Part shown: in pieces, positions 8,519 to 16,929 of the stretch | Numbering within the stretch: the stretch's first letter is position 1 | How the letters are laid out: every line of letters starts with the position of its first letter | NCBI RefSeq assembly: GCF_023895975.1 | Contig: NZ_JALBWM010000006.1 | Coordinates: 29,601-93,600, forward strand | Length of the DNA stretch: 64,000 bases | Direction of reading: 5' to 3' | Source of the DNA: Microbulbifer okhotskensis | Lineage (GTDB): Bacteria > Pseudomonadota > Gammaproteobacteria > Pseudomonadales > Cellvibrionaceae | Translations under genes and position numbers: made by a program | Notes under the pieces: generated by a model | Seen by the model: the letters and a program-made list of their open reading frames with translations, nothing else | What the model was told of the DNA's origin: nothing | The model's database searches: none

Positions 8519-10075
8519 ATGCAGCACCGCGATAACTCCAAGGAAGATATAGTCCCTATAGAACCTGCTGAATTTACATTCGGCGGTGAGGAATCCTCTC
8601 AGCGAAAAAACACAACGACACCAGGCAGTTTTTATCAAAGTGAAAACAAGCCATATTGGCCAGCCTTACTTGGTGTGATCATGCTTAGTGCATTGGTCGG
8701 CGTATTTTGGGTGCTTCCCAAAATGGTAGAATCGCCCAAAAGGGCTACCTACCAAGCAGTCGTATCCGATGCAGACTCCCAGCCGCCAGAGGAAAAAGTC
8801 CAGGCATCCCCCTACTCTGATGCAGAAATAATGCAGCAACGCAGAGAGGTACAAAAAATTCTATTGGGAATTCTTGCCCTGAACGAGGATCTCAAAGAGC
8901 GTCAAGTTGAAAAATGGGCATTTGAAGAATTCTATAAAGCAGAAGACTTGGCACTGGAGGCTGATGAGGTTTACCGGAAACGAAATTTTATGGCGGCGCT
9001 AGAAAAATATAAAGAGTCATTGCAAGCATTGGAATACATCAAGGAAAGTATTCCCGAGCGACTGGAACAACATATTAGCGAAGGAAATCGAGCGCTAAAC
9101 CATGGAGAAATGGACTCAGCCAGTGATGCTTTCAGGTTGGTACTAACTATTTCAACAAACCATCCCAGAGGTTTAAAGGGTAAAGATCGTGCCGAAAAAC
9201 TACCTCTATCCTGGTGGCATTTTACCCAAGGATCGCAAAAATTTATTGCGGGAGCTCTGAATCAATCCCGTGAACAGCTTAAAAAATCTATTTCTATAGA
9301 TCCAGAAACTTTTATCGCTCATAACTTATTAGCAAAAGTAGAAGAGGCAATCACTGAGAGGGATTACCAAAGCGCAATGTCATCTGGCTATAGCGCGATT
9401 GCCGAACAGAAATTTGAAACAGCGAAAGTCTATTTTCATAAAGCGCAAAAATTAAAACCTATAGCCAAAGCACCCCGCATTGGGCTAATACAGGCAAAAA
9501 ATGGGGCGGATAGAATAAAAATAGACAAATTACTTCAACAGGCCCGTTTCCAGGAGACAGAAGAGGACTGGCACAAAGCGCTGGAAAGCTACACCAATTT
9601 GGTTAAAAAAGATGCTAGCCTAGTAGCCGCAGTTACAGGGAAGGCCCGCGCAACTGCCAGAGCAAAATTAGATGACCAATTACAGGACCTACTGCAAGAT
9701 CCCCTCACCCTTAGCGAGGGCAAAAGAAACCACTTTGCTCGCAAGGTATTAACTGACGCGCGTAAGCTAAGCGAAGAAACCCCCAGGCTTCAGCAACAAA
9801 TTGAAAAACTTGAAGGTGCCCTAACACAGGCTTTGATTCCACTTCCGGTGAGGTTCAAATCAGACCGTAGCACCAGTGTCACAATTTATCACGTAGGAAA
9901 GCTGGGCAATTTCGATCAGAGAGAGATTGCACTTAAACCTGGCCGCTACATAGCCGTCGGAACACGACAAGGTTATCGGGATGTACGACAGGAATTTATT
10001 GTTAAACCGGGAACATCCATACCAGAAGTAGTCATTCGCTGTGCTGAAAAAATAAACGGCGTCAATAATAGCTAA
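8519..10075 (+). CDS. Membrane-anchored TPR protein with PEGA-like C-terminus
   Basis: A 518-residue single-pass protein. About 45 cytoplasmic residues precede one transmembrane helix (about 45-65, PALLGVIMLSALVGVFWVLP). The rest is periplasmic. Residues about 100-430 are helical with TPR-like periodicity, for example an LEADEVYRKRNFMAALEKY unit and a later KFETAKVYFHKAQKLKP unit. The final ~70 residues (VRFKSDRSTSVTIYHVGKLG, then LKPGRYIAVGTRQGYRD) are beta-rich and resemble a PEGA-type domain. It precedes the PEGA/FGE membrane protein gene, and the shared domain type suggests the two act together. It is likely a scaffold; there are no catalytic residues. Confidence 0.75.
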   Translation: MQHRDNSKEDIVPIEPAEFTFGGEESSQRKNTTTPGSFYQSENKPYWPALLGVIMLSALVGVFWVLPKMVESPKRATYQAVVSDADSQPPEEKVQASPYSDAEIMQQRREVQKILLGILALNEDLKERQVEKWAFEEFYKAEDLALEADEVYRKRNFMAALEKYKESLQALEYIKESIPERLEQHISEGNRALNHGEMDSASDAFRLVLTISTNHPRGLKGKDRAEKLPLSWWHFTQGSQKFIAGALNQSREQLKKSISIDPETFIAHNLLAKVEEAITERDYQSAMSSGYSAIAEQKFETAKVYFHKAQKLKPIAKAPRIGLIQAKNGADRIKIDKLLQQARFQETEEDWHKALESYTNLVKKDASLVAAVTGKARATARAKLDDQLQDLLQDPLTLSEGKRNHFARKVLTDARKLSEETPRLQQQIEKLEGALTQALIPLPVRFKSDRSTSVTIYHVGKLGNFDQREIALKPGRYIAVGTRQGYRDVRQEFIVKPGTSIPEVVIRCAEKINGVNNS

Positions 10076-10351
10076 ACAAGAGAACCCTGGTAGCAGTACC
10101 CAATCTAAGAATAAGATTTTCGTAATAGCCCGGCGTTAAAATAGACACCGTGTTGAACACAGCGAAACGAAGTGTCCTGTGACAAACGACCGATAAATTT
10201 CCATGCAGATTACGCCAGCAAGCTAAGCTTGCTGCACATAGGAAATTGTGTACCCCATTTTTGGTGCTTTCGCTTCACGCTACTGAAGATGAAATGCCAT
10301 TGCCATTGCCATTGCGATAAATCTATAAGTAACAGCAATAGGGAAACATAA
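10076..10351. other. Intergenic region with hairpin and hexamer repeat
   Basis: The longest gap inside the locus (276 bases). It contains the palindrome CAGCAAGCTAAGCTTGCTG (10216-10234) and three copies of TGCCAT (10295-10312). It could hold an internal promoter or a processing site. No gene is seen. Confidence 0.45.
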
Positions 10352-12442
10352 ATGACAGTGAAGGAAGCCGTCCCTGTCCATGATGAAAAACCAGCCGCTC
10401 AGGAGCACAACCTGATTAAACCGGTTGGATTTACACCTGTACAGGTGAAGTCTGCACGAGCTCGTTTGTTTCTTTCTAAACAGGCTTTGATTGTCACAGC
10501 CTGTCTATTAATCTCTATTTTCGCGCTGACCTACCTGATTATGGCGCGCTCCCTAATTTTTGATACGAATCCCATTGATGCACGGATAAAGATCAGTGGC
10601 TTTTCGATCCCACTTGGCGATGGTCACCTGGTTCTACCGGGTACCTATCGTTTTAGCATTAGTGCTGAAGGCTATCTGCCACAGAATGGCGAAGTTGAAG
10701 TAAAAAGCCAAGGACATAGCCGCCACTCCGTCTCCCTTGAAAAACTGCCTGGCCACCTATTGGTAGAGACTACTCCGCAGGTACCGGTAAAAATCCTGAT
10801 AAATGGTAGCGAAACACCCAACAACAATGGCTTGGTGGAAGGTATTACTGCCGGACCAATGCGGGTGACCATCCTCTCGGAGCGATATTTACCATTCACG
10901 CGGGAAATCAATATTGAAGGACTCGACAATACCCATCGTCTAGAAGCAAATCTCCGCCCCGGTTGGGCCAACATCTCTATCAGTAGTAATCCTTCTGGAG
11001 CGACGGTCACAGTCGAGGGAAAAATACTTGGTAAAACACCTCTGACAACGGAATTGGTTCAGGGAGACCGAAAGGTTTCTGTATCTCTCCCAGAGCATAA
11101 GGGCGTCGATATTCCTGTGGCTGTCACCGCAGGTGTCGATCAAACGCTGGCAACCGTCAGCCTTGGTCCAGCAGATGGCTTACTCCGAGTTGTTACCATC
11201 CCCGAGGGAGCCGGGGTTACCGTAGATGGGGAGTTTCGCGGTCACACACCGCTAGAGCTGGAACTCAGCTCTGGCCAAATACACCGTTTGCGTTTTTTTA
11301 AAGATGGCTACGCCTCTATTGAACACACCATCGATCTCAGTGCCGGCACCGAGCGCGATCTGAACATAAACCTCAATGTTGTCCACGGTAAAGTTCACGT
11401 CAGTAGTGTGCCACCAGATGCCAAGGTCTATATTGATGGGCAATATGCTGGTATCAGCGGACAAACCTTTAATTTACCCGCACGCAGCCACACTATTGTT
11501 GTACGCAAAGAAGGCTATCAAGAATTTGATACCCGCGTGATACCCAGTACAAAGCTGGAGCAAACCGTAAGGGCGGTACTGCTGACCTCCGAACAGGCTC
11601 GCTGGCGACAAGTGCCCTCGACGTTTCGCCACGCAGCAGGTGGCACCTTGAAGTTAATGCGTCCGAATGCCGTATTCACTATGGGTTCCTCCCGTCGGGA
11701 GCAGGGGCGACGCGCCAACGAAGTCATGCGCCAGGTTTCCCTGAACCGCCCTTTCTACATCGGGACAACTGAGGTTACTAACAGGGAGTACCGTCAATAC
11801 AAACGCCTGCACACCTCCAGCCATGTCAATGGTATAAGCCTGGATAATGACAATCTCCCCGTTGTAAATATCAACTGGACAGAAGCAGTCCACTTCTGTA
11901 ATTGGCTCAGTGATAGAGATGGGTTAACACCGGTTTATCTGACTGAAGCCGGTCGCATTGTAGGTTTTGACGCCGCCGCCAATGGCTACAGATTGCCCAC
12001 AGAAGCAGAGTGGGCCTGGGTTGCCCGCTATGACCGAGGCACTATGCGTAAATTCCCCTGGGGCAATGATTTACCAATTAAAAGTGACTCCGGAAATTAC
12101 GCCGACACGACAGCCACAAAACTAGTCCCCGTCGTTCTTCGCACCTACAGTGATCGCTATGCAGCGACTTCGCCTGTTGCCAGCTATAGCGCCAATGAAT
12201 TTGGTATCTACGATCTCGGGGGAAATGTGTCTGAGTGGATTCATGATCTCTACACAATCGGTACCGGTCTATCATCCCGAATGGAAGAAAATCCTGTGGG
12301 ACCTCAGGACGGTGATTACCACGTAATTCGGGGCTCCAGTTGGCGCCATTCAGGTCTGACTGAGCTGCGTCTGTCCTACCGAGATTATGGAGAAACGGCC
12401 AGAAATGATATCGGTTTCAGGCTGGCTCGTTGGATTAATTAG
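10352..12442 (+). CDS. PEGA-repeat membrane protein with formylglycine-generating-enzyme-like domain
   Basis: A 696-residue protein. About 45 cytoplasmic residues, then a transmembrane helix (about 46-67), then several PEGA-type beta domains (about 70-420). Each PEGA unit carries a variant of G-x-x-x-G-x-T-P-L: GKTPLTTELVQG, GHTPLELELSSG and similar. Residues about 430-695 form an FGE-sulfatase/SUMF1 domain: FTMGSSRREQGRRANE, FYIGTTEVTNREYRQY, VVNINWTEAVHFCNWL, YRLPTEAEWAWVAR, GNVSEWI, VIRGSSWR and a terminal IGFRLAR. True FGEs use two active-site Cys to convert a sulfatase Cys. Here no sulfatase is nearby, and most bacterial SUMF1-like domains are binding or structural. I infer a periplasmic structural or carbohydrate/peptidoglycan-contacting component. 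Confidence 0.85.
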   Translation: MTVKEAVPVHDEKPAAQEHNLIKPVGFTPVQVKSARARLFLSKQALIVTACLLISIFALTYLIMARSLIFDTNPIDARIKISGFSIPLGDGHLVLPGTYRFSISAEGYLPQNGEVEVKSQGHSRHSVSLEKLPGHLLVETTPQVPVKILINGSETPNNNGLVEGITAGPMRVTILSERYLPFTREINIEGLDNTHRLEANLRPGWANISISSNPSGATVTVEGKILGKTPLTTELVQGDRKVSVSLPEHKGVDIPVAVTAGVDQTLATVSLGPADGLLRVVTIPEGAGVTVDGEFRGHTPLELELSSGQIHRLRFFKDGYASIEHTIDLSAGTERDLNINLNVVHGKVHVSSVPPDAKVYIDGQYAGISGQTFNLPARSHTIVVRKEGYQEFDTRVIPSTKLEQTVRAVLLTSEQARWRQVPSTFRHAAGGTLKLMRPNAVFTMGSSRREQGRRANEVMRQVSLNRPFYIGTTEVTNREYRQYKRLHTSSHVNGISLDNDNLPVVNINWTEAVHFCNWLSDRDGLTPVYLTEAGRIVGFDAAANGYRLPTEAEWAWVARYDRGTMRKFPWGNDLPIKSDSGNYADTTATKLVPVVLRTYSDRYAATSPVASYSANEFGIYDLGGNVSEWIHDLYTIGTGLSSRMEENPVGPQDGDYHVIRGSSWRHSGLTELRLSYRDYGETARNDIGFRLARWIN

Positions 12443-12451
12443 GACAACCCC

Positions 12452-12667
12452 ATGAAAAGTATGTTAGCTATTATTTTCCTTTTCGTAGTCAGCCCACTAT
12501 CGGCACAAGAGAAAGAACAGGCTGAAAACAATTCAAAAACCTCATCTACAGCAGCAAACAATGAGGCTAAGGTGAATAAAAGCAAACGAAAAAGTAGTTC
12601 AGATAACTATAAGGCCTCCGAGGAAATTTCTGAGGACTTATCGGTTTCCTTCCCTGTGGATATATAG
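12452..12667 (+). CDS. Small exported protein with polar tail
   Basis: A 71-residue protein starting 9 bases after the PEGA/FGE gene. It has a signal peptide (LAIIFLFVVSPLSA, cleavage likely before Gln), then a disordered stretch rich in Lys, Ser, Asn and Ala, and ends in EEISEDLSVSFPVDI. The end of the tail is the only part that looks constrained. Its position directly before the channel gene suggests a small periplasmic accessory subunit. I do not recognise it. Confidence 0.65.
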   Translation: MKSMLAIIFLFVVSPLSAQEKEQAENNSKTSSTAANNEAKVNKSKRKSSSDNYKASEEISEDLSVSFPVDI

Positions 12668-12691
12668 AAATAGCCGCTTGAGAGTACCACT

Positions 12692-13486
12692 ATGAAATTC
12701 AAATCATCGGATTTTTTCTTTCAAATATTTGCTCTACTTGGGTCAATTATTTTCGTACATGCCATTTACGTCGCAATAATACGCCCCAATGCAGACGCCC
12801 TGATTGAGGAGCAACTTGCACGGGAAGCGGCGGGTGAAACCTATATTCAACAGCGTTCAATTTACATTGTAATGCGCGACTATGAGCAGGAAGCCTGTTT
12901 TGTATTAATGTTATGGGCGATGGCAATCATGGGGTTAAAAGCCCAAAGAAGTATGCGCGAGCGCAAGTTACTGGACACAGCATTACTCAATATCAGTGAA
13001 GGAACGCCAATTCTACCCGAGGATACCCGGGACCTGTCGCGGCCCATTCAAGCGCTACCGGAAGTAGAGCGACGATACCTTGTACCCCGAGCCCTACTGA
13101 CAGCACTCCAGCGTTTCGGCTCCACTAAAAATGTCGCTGCGGTGTCTAACTCAGTTAAAGAAGTTTGTGAAACTGAGGGAGACAGGCTCGACACTGAATT
13201 GGCAATGGTCCGCTATATCACTTGGGCAATTCCTTCTATTGGCTTTATCGGCACTGTACGCGGTATCGGTGAAGCATTGTCGCAGGCCCACCGTGCTGTC
13301 GAAGGAGATATTGCTGGGGTTACCGTGAGCCTGGGTGTCGCCTTCAACTCCACCTTTATCGCCTTAGTTATCAGCATCGTTATTATGTTTTTTACACATC
13401 AGCTGCAGCTTATGCAAGAACGACTGGTTTTGGATACTCAGAATTATTGTGATAACCGCCTGCTGCGCTTTTTAAAAATTAGCTAG
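12692..13486 (+). CDS. MotA/TolQ/ExbB-type proton channel subunit
   Basis: A 264-residue inner-membrane protein with four hydrophobic helices (about 9-29, 66-84, 171-192, 205-232). The last two carry the channel signature of the family: IPSIGFIGTVRGIGEAL and VTVSLGVAFNSTFIALVISI. In MotA, TolQ and ExbB five copies surround two single-helix partners bearing a protonatable Asp, and proton flow drives rotation. The cytoplasmic loop between helices 2 and 3 is about 85 residues. It is followed by two genes whose products begin with an ExbD-like Asp helix, which supplies the expected partners. The channel function is inferred from family; the partners are inferred from gene order. Confidence 0.85.
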   Translation: MKFKSSDFFFQIFALLGSIIFVHAIYVAIIRPNADALIEEQLAREAAGETYIQQRSIYIVMRDYEQEACFVLMLWAMAIMGLKAQRSMRERKLLDTALLNISEGTPILPEDTRDLSRPIQALPEVERRYLVPRALLTALQRFGSTKNVAAVSNSVKEVCETEGDRLDTELAMVRYITWAIPSIGFIGTVRGIGEALSQAHRAVEGDIAGVTVSLGVAFNSTFIALVISIVIMFFTHQLQLMQERLVLDTQNYCDNRLLRFLKIS

Positions 13487-13528
13487 CAGACCCAACCTCT
13501 TTAATAGTTAGTCGTGCGAGGAATTCCC

Positions 13529-14833
13529 ATGGGACAAGGTGTCCTGGAAATAAATGACTGTGGACTGCGAGTTTTTTCCAACACCAATGAAGTGCTGGAA
13601 AGCCCCGGAATTGCTGTAATCGAGACGAGTAAAATCCATATCGGCACATCCGCACAAATGCGTGCTCGCAGTCACCCCACTCAGGTAAATAATCAGTTTT
13701 GGCGACGCCTCAGTCTCGAATCACTGAAGTCTGAAAATCAGCACTGTCGTCACCATGCAGACCTGGCTTACTGTCACCTGCAAGAAATATCAGAGCATTG
13801 CGATCTGCCTGAAGAAATAGTTTTAGCCGTCCCTGGAAATTTCACTCATGAACAGTTAGCACTGCTTTTGGGGGTTATAAAGGTTAGTGAAATTAATATC
13901 GTGGGAATTGTTGATACGGCAACAGCCTGTCTGGGTAATTTGGCCCCTGCCGGCCTCCAGCTACACATCGATTTACAGCTTCATCAAACCTTGGTAACAA
14001 AGGTTGCGGTGGACAAACAAGCAACTGTAAAAGCCGTGGAGACTGTGGCCGATGCTGGTTTGCACAACTTCCAAGAGTCTTGGGCCCGTGTCTTTACTGA
14101 TGCATTTATCATGCAGTGCCGATTCGATCCACTGCACTCGGCTGAGGCAGAGCAACAGCTCTACGATCTAATGCCCCAATGGATCAATCAGGCCATGCGT
14201 CAAGGCGAAGTGCTGGCAGAACTCGATGACCGCACCGCTAAAATAAGTCTGCGACAACTGCAGGATGCCACCGCCCCGCTTCTCTCCCGTATTCGTGCAA
14301 TGATCGAAAACCTTGAGGAGAGAAATAGCGTGAGTTTTATCTCCCATCGCTGGGCAGATATCCCCGGGGGTATTCAGCTGGCACAGAGAATGCACTTGCT
14401 CCCCAGAGATTCAATTGCACATGCTATCAACCGACGCTGGAATGAATTGCGGAGCGATGCCAATGCACTCAGATTAATCAACTCGGTCAGCGCACTGCCC
14501 CCCAGTGAAGTAAAAATACATGTTGAGAGCTCTTCTGACACCGCAGCTACACATCTGCTTTTCGGCCACAAAGCCCTGGCAGCGCAGGAACCGCTTTTCG
14601 TTTTCTGGCACAACGAGAAGTTCCAAATAACGCCAAGCCCGCCAGACCACCCGGCAGCTACCATCACTAACCATGCAGGCAGACTCGCTCTGCGAGTGGA
14701 TGCTGGAGTCGAGCTCACCCTCAACGGCAAGGAAATCGCCTCGCCGGTCAACCTGAATGCCGGCGATACAATTGGAGTTGCAGATTTTCAGGATATAGTC
14801 ACTGCAATCAGTGTGGAGAGATATGGGACGTAG
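13529..14833 (+). CDS. Degenerate actin/Hsp70-fold protein with beta-sandwich (FHA-like) C-terminus
   Basis: A 434-residue cytoplasmic protein read from ATG 13529, placed 7 bases after a GAGG site; an in-frame GTG at 13514 is less likely. The N-terminal half follows the Hsp70/actin plan: LEINDCGLRVF as a first beta-hairpin, VLAVPGNFTHEQLALLLGVI like the Hsp70 VPA-F segment, and VGIVDTATAC like the NEPTAA segment. The phosphate-2 loop is not canonical: the Asp-x-Gly-Gly-Gly-Thr motif is replaced by HIDLQLHQTLV, so ATP hydrolysis is doubtful. The last ~95 residues (ITNHAGRLALRVDAG, then LNGKEIASPVNLNAGDTI) resemble an FHA-like sandwich. It overlaps the next gene. I infer a cytoplasmic regulator of the motor subunits. 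Confidence 0.65.
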   Translation: MGQGVLEINDCGLRVFSNTNEVLESPGIAVIETSKIHIGTSAQMRARSHPTQVNNQFWRRLSLESLKSENQHCRHHADLAYCHLQEISEHCDLPEEIVLAVPGNFTHEQLALLLGVIKVSEINIVGIVDTATACLGNLAPAGLQLHIDLQLHQTLVTKVAVDKQATVKAVETVADAGLHNFQESWARVFTDAFIMQCRFDPLHSAEAEQQLYDLMPQWINQAMRQGEVLAELDDRTAKISLRQLQDATAPLLSRIRAMIENLEERNSVSFISHRWADIPGGIQLAQRMHLLPRDSIAHAINRRWNELRSDANALRLINSVSALPPSEVKIHVESSSDTAATHLLFGHKALAAQEPLFVFWHNEKFQITPSPPDHPAATITNHAGRLALRVDAGVELTLNGKEIASPVNLNAGDTIGVADFQDIVTAISVERYGT

Positions 14834-15905
14834 ACAACGTCGTTTTTCTACTTTCAGCCTGTCATTCCTCGACATCATGTCCTGTGGCTTTGGCGCTGTG
14901 GCCCTAATATTCCTTATTATCAAACACGGCTCTGACCACCAGATTGAAGTGGAGACGGAGGACCTTAGTGCTGAAGTTAACCTGTTACAGGAAGATGTTG
15001 AATTTGGCCAGGAACATTTGGTCCAAGCACACAATACCCTCGATATTGTCAGCAATGATCTGGTTGAAGCCCAGGGACTTGCACGCCGCATCCTCGAACA
15101 AATTGAAGAGACGAAAGGCAATATTGCTGAAATAGATAGTATTGACGAAGAGGAAGACATCAAAAGACTCCAGGACAAACTTAAAAAATTAGAGCAGGCC
15201 AAAAAAAATCTGGAGGAAGAGAATAAGAAACTGGGTAACAACGTACGAAAATATGTAGGTGATGGAGACCGTCAATATCTAACCGGTCTGCGTCTTGGCG
15301 GAAATAGAATCCTGATATTACTGGACTCATCTGCCTCCATGCTTGGCGACGAGCTGATCAAGATTATACGCGCACGGAATATGTCCTCGCAGGTAAAGCG
15401 CAAAACTGAAAAATGGCGTCGAGCGCTCAATACGGTCTCCTGGCTTACCGCGCAGTTTCCTCAGGAGAGCCAATACCAGATCTATACTTTCAATACTTCT
15501 TTTCGTGCCGCTATTTCCGGTACCGAAGATCGTTGGCTCAATGTAGATGACCGCGATCAATTGGACCAGGCAATCAAGGGGCTGAATGAGATAGTGCCGG
15601 AAAATGGCACCAGTTTAGAAAGAGTTTTTAACGCTATTCATACTATGACACCACTGCCCGATAATATCATTCTCATCACTGATGGGTTACCCACCCAGGG
15701 GATGAAACCACCGAGGCGTCCGACCATTTCCGGCCGGGATCGGCGTGCATTATTTAAGCGTGCAATGCGGGTTCTCCCTAAAAATGTTCCGGTGAATATA
15801 ATTCTCGCACCTATGGAAGGCGACCCATTCGCGGCCAGTGAATTCTGGAAACTTGCCATGCAAACGAAAGGCTCTTTCCTTGCACCATCGAGGGACTGGC
15901 CATGA
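14823..15905 (+). CDS. VWA protein with ExbD/MotB-like Asp transmembrane helix (VWA 1)
   Basis: A 360-residue protein from ATG 14823 (GGAGAG upstream), overlapping the previous gene by 11 bases. Topology: short basic N-terminus, one transmembrane helix SFLDIMSCGFGAVALIFLII (residues about 14-33) with Asp17 near its cytoplasmic side, a coiled coil (about 38-140) and a periplasmic VWA domain. The VWA MIDAS is complete: ILLDSSASM (D-x-S-x-S), a Thr (NGTSLE) and LITDGLP. An N-terminal helix with an early Asp is exactly the layout of ExbD, TolR and MotB, which pair with MotA/TolQ/ExbB channels. Such a channel is encoded two genes upstream. I infer a stator or rotor-arm subunit tipped by a metal-dependent adhesion domain. 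Confidence 0.8.
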   Translation: MGRRQRRFSTFSLSFLDIMSCGFGAVALIFLIIKHGSDHQIEVETEDLSAEVNLLQEDVEFGQEHLVQAHNTLDIVSNDLVEAQGLARRILEQIEETKGNIAEIDSIDEEEDIKRLQDKLKKLEQAKKNLEEENKKLGNNVRKYVGDGDRQYLTGLRLGGNRILILLDSSASMLGDELIKIIRARNMSSQVKRKTEKWRRALNTVSWLTAQFPQESQYQIYTFNTSFRAAISGTEDRWLNVDDRDQLDQAIKGLNEIVPENGTSLERVFNAIHTMTPLPDNIILITDGLPTQGMKPPRRPTISGRDRRALFKRAMRVLPKNVPVNIILAPMEGDPFAASEFWKLAMQTKGSFLAPSRDWP

Positions 15906-16906
15906 CGGGAGCACGAAAGAAACGGCGCCAAGAGGAATTCAGTATTTCCTTTTTGGATGTCATCTGCTGTGGGTTTGGCGCCATTGTCTTATTACTGATG
16001 ATTGCGAAGACTGCAGAACCTATTGTTCTGGAAGAAGCCGAAGTTGACCTTTCAGGTCAGGTTCTGGAGCTTGAACAGCAGCTTGCCGAGATTCGAGGTG
16101 AAACAACAGTATTAAACCGCGATCTCAATGCCAAACGGGAACAAATAGATATTGAACACAAACGGATAGCCAACCTTCGCGGCGAGTTGGAGGCACTGCA
16201 AGCTGAATTTGCCAGCAAGACCGAAGGGCAAAGTGAAGAGGGGAAACTCAAAGGCGAACTGACTATCGCACTGCAATCGATCACAGATGAAATGCGTCGG
16301 TTATTGGGCGAAAACTACCAGCGAAAGAACAATGTGATTGGCGGTATTCCCGTAGACAGTGAATACATTCTCTTCATAATTGACACTTCGGGCAGTATGT
16401 TTAATTACGGCTGGGACCGTATGATGGCCGAAATGGTCAATACCCTCGACTTATACCCCAATGTCAAAGGTATCCAGGTTATGAACGATATGGGGGATTA
16501 TATGTTCTTCAATTATCGTAACAAATGGATTCCCGATACTCCGGGACGCCGCCAGGCGATACTAAAACGTCTTAAATCTTGGAATCCATTCAGTAATTCA
16601 AGTCCGGTAGAGGGAATTCAAAAAGCCGTTCGTAGTTTCTATGACCCCGATAAAAAAATTAGTATTTATGTACTCGGCGATGAATTCACGGGCAAGTCAA
16701 TCCGCAATGTCATGCTGGCAGTTGAACGAGTAAATGCCAAGCGCGGAGAGTCAAAGAGAAATATTAGAATCCACGCAGTGGGATTCCCCGTCCAATTCTC
16801 ACGACCTCCACATTTACAAACAACGGGGCTTCGCTTTGCTGCCCTGATGCGCGAACTCACCTATCGAAATGGCGGTACCTTCGTGGGGTTAAATGACTTC
16901 CGCTAG
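15902..16906 (+). CDS. VWA protein with ExbD/MotB-like Asp transmembrane helix (VWA 2)
   Basis: A 334-residue paralogue of the preceding protein, starting in the ATGA overlap with its stop, so the two are translationally coupled. The helix is SISFLDVICCGFGAIVLLLM with Asp19. It shares the S-F-L-D-x-x-x-C-G-F-G-A core with VWA 1. A coiled coil spans about 48-125. The VWA domain has the first MIDAS motif (FIIDTSGSM), but where VWA 1 has ITDG this protein has YVLGDEFTG, so its metal site is altered. Two different arms encoded as a coupled pair suggest a heterodimer in a 5:2 channel. Membrane topology and motifs are seen; the pairing is inferred. Confidence 0.8.
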   Translation: MTGARKKRRQEEFSISFLDVICCGFGAIVLLLMIAKTAEPIVLEEAEVDLSGQVLELEQQLAEIRGETTVLNRDLNAKREQIDIEHKRIANLRGELEALQAEFASKTEGQSEEGKLKGELTIALQSITDEMRRLLGENYQRKNNVIGGIPVDSEYILFIIDTSGSMFNYGWDRMMAEMVNTLDLYPNVKGIQVMNDMGDYMFFNYRNKWIPDTPGRRQAILKRLKSWNPFSNSSPVEGIQKAVRSFYDPDKKISIYVLGDEFTGKSIRNVMLAVERVNAKRGESKRNIRIHAVGFPVQFSRPPHLQTTGLRFAALMRELTYRNGGTFVGLNDFR

Positions 16907-16929
16907 TTAATTGATTAAAGGAGGAATAT

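Noticed and set aside
14474..15241. 255-codon minus-strand open frame
   Set aside because: It lies opposite the end of the actin-fold gene and the coiled-coil part of VWA 1; Ser/Leu-rich shadow.
12692..16906. Zorya or other anti-phage defence with a MotA-like motor
   Set aside because: Zorya pairs ZorA with an OmpA-like ZorB and cytoplasmic nuclease/helicase effectors. Here the partners carry VWA domains, most other genes encode exported or lipid-anchored proteins, and no nuclease or helicase is present.
10352..16906. Type VI secretion regulatory genes (FHA, VWA, FGE-like)
   Set aside because: No Tss structural genes such as a ClpV ATPase, sheath or baseplate are present.
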